A stretch of 64,000 nt of DNA from positions 310,001 through 374,000 of the forward strand of contig BDIU01000123.1 in the NCBI GenBank assembly GCA_002118135.1, given 5' to 3'. Shown piece by piece: positions 59,701-64,000 of this stretch. Numbering within the stretch: position 1 is the first letter of the stretch; each line of letters opens with the position of its first letter. The translations under genes were made by a program, and so were the position numbers. The DNA comes from Trebouxia sp. TZW2008. Its lineage: Eukaryota; Chlorophyta; Trebouxiophyceae; Trebouxiales; Trebouxiaceae. The notes under the pieces are model-generated. The model saw nothing but the letters and a program-made list of their open reading frames with translations. It ran no database searches and was not told the DNA's origin.

Positions 59701-62700
59701 TTTCCAATAGCATCAAGGAGAACTGGTAAAAGCGGTGCCAGACGGTATCTCTTTGATGCATCATGATTTGCACTTTCAAGCAGATTTACAGAACATTGTG
59801 CAATGAGAACAGAAGAAGCTTGAGATGGTGCTGTACAGCAGCAATCAAGGACATATCAGCCCTCTAGAACCCCTATTTGCAGGCTGTGTAGCAAGATGCA
59901 AAGCCTCAACATGACATTTGGAGTAGTGTTTTGCTGTGTTGCAAACTTGCGTGTGCATGGAAGCATTGCCAATCATCAATTAGACCAAAATGACCAGATG
60001 CTTTTCACCTGGTGACAGCCCTGACTGGACATGACACAGAGCACGTATGTCGTTTGAACTTAACTGCAGATGGCAGATGGCACAACTTCTGTCATGCAGA
60101 AAGGTTGTGCAGGACGCACTTGTAGGTGGACCTTGGTGACAGAAGCCCTGTGCTCTGCTGATTCACATACGGAGTGGTCCACTGGGTTCCCAAAGTGTAC
60201 CCAGTGTACGTGATCAGGCTGTAATCAAAGTACACAGGCAGAAACCAGGTAGCCACTGCTGCGTTTGGGCTATATGCTGCCACCTGTACTGTGAAGCTCT
60301 CAGCTGCAACAGACATGACACATGAGTTTGATAATGTCTCATGGTGTAAACTGGACGTTGTTGTACGCATCAGCAAACGAGTTGAGTAAATAGGTCTGAA
60401 GCCGTCTGCAGCTGATCTGAGCTCAGCAAGCTACATGTCCGCACCAGTCACACGCTGCTGGACACAAGCAGATACACAGCTGTGTTCATGTAGTGATTTG
60501 CTGGGTGATGAGCGATAGACAAACACATTTGGTCAGGCAGTTCTGCATACTGCTGACTTGCGTCAATGCCAAGGCTGTCCTGCACTTTTGCAAACATAAA
60601 TTCATCATCATCTGCCAAACCAAACAGCTTCAGCTCACTGCACAAACATTCAGCCTGTCACATCCAGTGCAACAGCAAAAAGGCCAGTGTCTCTAGCTGA
60701 ACCCATGCTGGGGCGTGTCACATCACTGCAGATAGCTCGGCCAATGGTATTGCTGCTCAGCAGTTGCAGACTGCTTCACAATTGGCGCCATCATCAGCAT
60801 CATCCTTGCAGACACAGAGGGGTGACATATTACCTGGCTGCAAGTTGCCACACGGCATTGTCAACAGCATCATCCTAGCAGACGGAGAGGGGTGACATCT
60901 TACCTGAATGCAAGTGGCGATACGGCATTGTCACCAGCACCAACCTAGCAAACAAAGAGAGGTGATATTTCACCTGTGTACAAGTTGCGATATGGCATTG
61001 TCAACAGCATCATCCTAGCAGACGGAGAGGGGTGACATCTTACCTGAATGCAAGCGGCGATACGGCATTGTCACCAGCACCATCCTAGCAAACAAAGAGA
61101 GGTGATATTTCACCTGTGTACAAGTTGCAATATGGCATTGTCAACAGCATCATCCTAGCAGACGAAGAGGGGTGACATCTTACCTGAATGCAAGTTGCGA
61201 TACGGCATTGTCACCAGCACCATCCTAGCAAACAAAGAGGGGTGATGTTTCACTCGTGTACAAGTTAGGATACGGCACTGTCACCAGCATCATATTTGCG
61301 GACAAAGAGGGTTGACATGTTACCTGGGTGCAAGTTGGAATGCGTCATCAGCATCACCCTTGCAGACAGAGAGGCTTTGACATATTATCTGGGTGCAAGT
61401 TGCGATATGGCATTGTCACTAACATCATTTTGCAAACAAAGAGGGGTGCCGTTGTACCTGGGTGCAAGTTGCGATACGGCATTGTCACCAGCATGGTGAC
61501 CCTTGTGGGCACTGGATGAATGGGCACACCATGCAGAGTCACACTGAGGGGGGCTGATTGCTTCACTTGGACTCCAGCAACATATACACCCAAGGCTATA
61601 GTGACTAGGGAACTAGATCCTGCTGCTGGAAACAGCGTGGCTGCGGCGTACACATTGCAGTTGCCTGTACCAGTGGTAGACGACAACTGGGTGATGTCAC
61701 ATGCTGAGAGGTCCACCTGCAAGAATGCAGACAGCGCGTTGTTGCTTGACTGCTGGTGTCTGTGCTGGGCGCTGCTGTGCTATTAGCATGTGTGTGCAAC
61801 TGCGGCTTGACACAGCAACATGTGTTGGCGGAGGAGAGTGACAAACAGCATGTGATATTTGTCAAGGCATCAGGTAAGCAGATTCTGACAAAGCGTGTTG
61901 AGATGATTGCGAATCTGTATGTGCCTTACACTGACCGAAACTGCCTGGCACTGATCGTGATCAAGAAGATTGGCAGACAAGACAGTGAGTGCTGATGCGA
62001 CAAGCAAGTCAAGCACAATCGCTTGTGTGGAGTTTGGCCAGCAATGGCAGCAGTTGAGCTATATATGATGTTGGCATGCAAGCATGCAGCAGCTACATGC
62101 ATGAACAACAGGGCTGCATGCAGGCACAAGGACTCAGAAGGGCATGTATGCACAGCGTACATATGGACTGGGACCAGTGGTTGGAGACACATAGGTCAAA
62201 TGTGGCACCACTGTCACTCCTGTCAAATTGACTTGGGAGTGGCTGTATGCATCCCAAACTTGATACCTGCAGTAAAATGCAAGCAGCTTGTTGTGCAGCA
62301 GATGCTTGAACACGAATCAACACAGGGTCTGCTTGGTACGTGTGACACAATGAATGCATGTAGTGATGCATTGAAGCTGAGTCAAATCATCACTGGGTGT
62401 TGGACGACTCTTGCTGCCTGTTCTTGACAGCTCAATGCTCAAGCAAAAACGCCAGCACGCCATGCACACATTTACGGCCATTCGTCAGCACAGCTTTGCA
62501 TACGAGCATCAGCAGTTTGGTATCATACAGAGGATGGGTTATACCCGACGCTAAGCAGCTGTCCTTCTTGGTAGTCAGAAGCAGTGCTATTCAGATCCTC
62601 AGCAAACAGGTCTGGGGTGCGCACAGTGGCTGTCACTTGACTGGGCGGCAGAAGGGCGGTGGTGAAGCTGAAGGTGTTGGTGATGGGAATGGGTGAACCT

Positions 62701-63894
62701 CCCAGCTGGGCTTGAAGGGAGCCCGAGCTGCCAGGCACTTGGTCGTTGAATGCGCTGAAGTCCCGGTAGAGGCTGCAGACAAGAGCAAAGGATGTACTTC
62801 TGACGCTGCACAGTAAACTTGCTATCTTTGGCGATGGGTGAGTCACCCAGATGAGCCTAGAGAGACCGCAAGCTGGTGAAGCCTCTAGATCAGACATTGT
62901 GAAGGTAGATGATACAAAATTCGCCTGGTCTACTACATATGATCATTTGACGTGGTGAAGTCCAATTGGTATGGTTTTGAGCCCAGGCAGCAGCATGCCT
63001 GCTTACTTAGATCATTAGAACAGATAAAAGCAGCTACCTTGTGGCTGTCCAGTTGCCATAAAGCTGGCTAGCAGGAAGGCCAGGGCTGCTTGCTGCAGGG
63101 ACAATGTTAGGCCTCAACCTGGATACGAAAGCCCCAGCAGTACAGTTGAAGCCCCCAGAGGTGTCTGAGGTGTTCAACAACTTCTCTATTGGCACAGCCT
63201 GCAGGTTGGGAGTGGGGGTAGCAAAGTCTTGCGCCACCACGTACACATCATACAGGGTGTTGGGGGCAATGCCACAGGCACCTGCACAACCGACAGATCT
63301 GTCAAACGTAGATGCTGGGCTTTGTTGACAATGCTGTGCCTGCCTGTCAGCAAGCATGCACTCTCCAAGCTGCATGACAGCATGATGAACAACTGCTATG
63401 CCCCAAGCCATGCATCGGCTTGTCTATGTGTCATTACTTGAGCTGCCGCTGAGGCACTGTTGAAGACAGCAGCTGTGTAGGCTCATTCAAGGCCACTTTG
63501 GGCCGGTGCTCAGATACAAAAGAGTTCCTACATGCTGCTGAAGCATGCATGTCATAAATTGCATTTGCTTGGCGTTGCTTGCTGGTAGCTGCTGTCAGAA
63601 GTCGTGCTCCGTGTGACAATGGACCAATGAATAGGCCAAGCTCACACAAGTGCAAATTCCATGCTGAGAAGAAAGCAGACTGGATCGTTTGGCATCAAAT
63701 GTTTCAAGCAAAAGCACTTTCTAACCTGAAGAGAAAGGAATGCCAGCTTGAGTGACATTTATGGTGCCGTTGAAATCAGATGACATTCCATTCAGCCCGG
63801 TGTAGTTGTACACCTGTGTTGAAGAGGGTATGGAGGCATCGCGGCTTTGCAAGATGCCCACAAAGTGCACAGCACAAGGCTCATCCATGACCAC
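42870..63894 (-). CDS. Giant secreted multidomain protein with cohesin-like and Ig-like repeats (5' partial)
   Basis: 32 exons in one frame to a stop at 42870-42872; 6594 nt, 2197 residues, 5' end beyond the window. Exons (3' to 5'): 42870-43169, 43603-43785, 44032-44157, 44643-44916, 45213-45418, 45612-45767, 46278-46535, 46968-47192, 47595-47738, 48171-48309, 49106-49200, 49777-50058, 50472-50786, 51092-51457, 51778-51918, 52276-52572, 53110-53166, 53911-54210, 54452-54584, 55139-55308, 55675-55827, 56282-56485, 57056-57322, 57995-58223, 58738-58892, 59378-59618, 60132-60303, 61458-61716, 62161-62266, 62545-62772, 63038-63281, 63726-63894. Cohesin-like folds: SFTVQVAAYSPNA… and DVRVNA…AFQLRLNYPPSVLS…NVTFTVIG. 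Bacterial-Ig-like parts: VWMLGVLNNGS, ISANLSLQMHFSDGTVRDFS. Also FGDINYDCRFTF, a dockerin/EF-loop-like motif, and LVANDASSNVQPS-type modules. Rich in N-glycosylation sites; no C-terminal membrane span. Probably cell-surface or matrix. The stretch 60304-61457 is the least certain junction. Confidence 0.85.
43223..43320. repeat. Dispersed ~90 bp repeat, copy 3
   Basis: Matches 7259-7345 and 9330-9395 over 'ctggctcagcaggcccagct' and 'tactggagcaatca', continuing to 'tcggtcc/ttggtcc'. It lies in the last intron of the giant gene. Confidence 0.65.
44250..44420 (-). repeat. Two copies of the exon 44032-44157 start
   Basis: About 44250-44300 and 44370-44420 repeat 'accatgaacacctgaaagca' and the following bases around the true acceptor at 44158. 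Intron-side exon-edge copies, spaced about 115 bp. Confidence 0.75.
46680..46890 (-). repeat. Two copies of the end of exon 46968-47192
   Basis: About 46680-46755 and 46815-46890 repeat the codons around NPSIQLAVLVLSLDRT and the donor side of the true exon, at a spacing near 140 bp. Confidence 0.75.
47884..47922. repeat. GTGAT microsatellite
   Basis: Short run of gtgat/gaggt units in an intron of the giant gene. Confidence 0.8.
48375..48680 (-). repeat. Three copies of the start of exon 48171-48309
   Basis: About 48375-48440, 48475-48560 and 48590-48680 repeat the ctacag acceptor and the codons YYSALSSSNQYYLP (as YFSALPSSNR-stop, YYSVLPSSNEYYLL, NYSVLPSNNGCY). Spacing about 115 bp. Two remain open but lack donors. 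Confidence 0.8.
50090..50258 (-). repeat. Copy of the start of exon 49777-50058
   Basis: Repeats the acceptor and the codons VTVGASTG.RHLL, GMQPVKLIPADQAPVQPAYN almost perfectly. After about 40 codons it diverges. Recent duplicate. Confidence 0.85.
53440..53575 (-). repeat. Copy of the end of exon 53911-54210
   Basis: Repeats about 53825-53960, including the region that codes LQPIQCNTTDYEQ and the donor side, about 380 bp downstream in the minus sense. Confidence 0.65.
53661..53823. repeat. GAT/GGT microsatellite, ~160 bp
   Basis: Long (GAT)n run with GGT and GAC interruptions in an intron of the giant gene. It produces Asp-, His- and Ile-rich false ORFs in three frames. Confidence 0.95.
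56560..56725. repeat. Two-copy ~100 bp intronic repeat
   Basis: About 56560-56610 and 56665-56725 share 'tatagcacaacagaggctgctg'-type sequence with changes. It lies between exons 56282-56485 and 57056-57322 and its origin is unclear. Confidence 0.5.
57452..57498. repeat. Perfect 19-bp inverted repeat (hairpin)
   Basis: Arms atgccagactcaggacact (57452-57470) and agtgtcctgagtctggcat (57480-57498) are exact inverse complements around a 9-base loop (ggctgaatc). It lies in the intron 57323-57994 of the giant gene, transcribed from the minus strand. Confidence 0.9.
60786..61500 (-). repeat. Array of ~70-bp units derived from an exon end with splice donor
   Basis: About ten units; the 'cattgtca' mark recurs at 60856, 60926, 60996, 61066, 61136, 61206 and 61276 (exactly 70 bp), then irregularly to 61480. 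Units alternate between two types, a 140-bp higher-order period. On the minus strand each repeats the end of exon 61458-61716 (codons VTMPYRNLHP) and a donor-like site: CAG|GTAAGA in one type, CAG|GTGAAA in the other. Confidence 0.9.
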
Positions 63895-64000
63895 CTGCAT
63901 GTTGGCACAATGACCTCACTTCCAAATAAAACAACAGAGCGGCAATGCATGCGCTGCCAAGATGGGAGATCACGGGACAGGATCTGCCATGAACAGGTTG

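Noticed and set aside
60786..61500. CRISPR-like array
   Set aside because: Units are contiguous 70-bp tandem copies of an exon end without unique spacers, in an intron-rich eukaryotic gene.

Overview
The window looks like nuclear DNA of a green alga. Genes are rich in short introns (mostly GT-AG, two probable GC-AG), and several encode plant-type chloroplast proteins: thylakoid cyclophilin CYP37, an early light-induced protein, an inner-envelope protein and a VTC4-type phosphatase. There is also a flagellar/basal-body coiled-coil protein. A desiccation-related ferritin-like protein beside the light-stress genes suggests a trebouxiophyte such as a Trebouxia-like lichen photobiont. That assignment is inference; no marker gene is present. 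Gene models were built by hand, by matching splice sites, reading phase and remembered family sequences. All multi-exon models except the marked ones keep frame across every junction.

Layout: (1) 1-262, end of a sorbitol/xylitol-type dehydrogenase (+). (2) 1667-4021, desiccation-related protein (-). (3) 5988-6499, small plastid-targeted protein of unknown function (+). (4) 7086-13125, CYP37 (-), with a small membrane protein gene 25 bp upstream (13151-13555, -). (5) 13748-14022, doubtful K/E-rich small gene (+). (6) 14501-15596, chloroplast inner-envelope protein (-). (7) 16071-17423, inositol/galactose phosphate phosphatase (+). (8) 17725-23741, BBOF1-like coiled-coil protein (-). (9) 24413-26080, DUF547 protein (+). 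(10) 26926-29227, FBXO9-like F-box protein (+). (11) 30731-32077, ELIP (+). (12) 32840-33088, B12D-like protein (+). (13) 34583-36132, RhoGAP protein (-). (14) 36270-36482, doubtful small ORF (+). (15) 36664-41822, rhodanese/TrhO-type protein (-). (16) 42870 to beyond the right edge, one giant secreted multidomain protein (-), 32 exons and 2197 residues within the window.

The most unusual feature is structural. Nearly every long intron holds one or more degenerate tandem copies of the neighbouring exon's edge, usually with its splice acceptor or donor. I count more than 25 such copies in at least five genes. The extreme case is a run of about ten 70-bp units at 60786-61500, alternating between two types, each carrying a splice-donor-like site. 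These copies could drive intron growth, intron gain or alternative splicing, and they create many false ORFs.

Functionally, ELIP, CYP37 and the desiccation-related protein fit an alga exposed to light and drying. The BBOF1-like gene implies a flagellated stage. The giant protein looks like an extracellular or cell-surface adhesion or matrix protein with cohesin-like, Ig-like and possibly dockerin-like parts.
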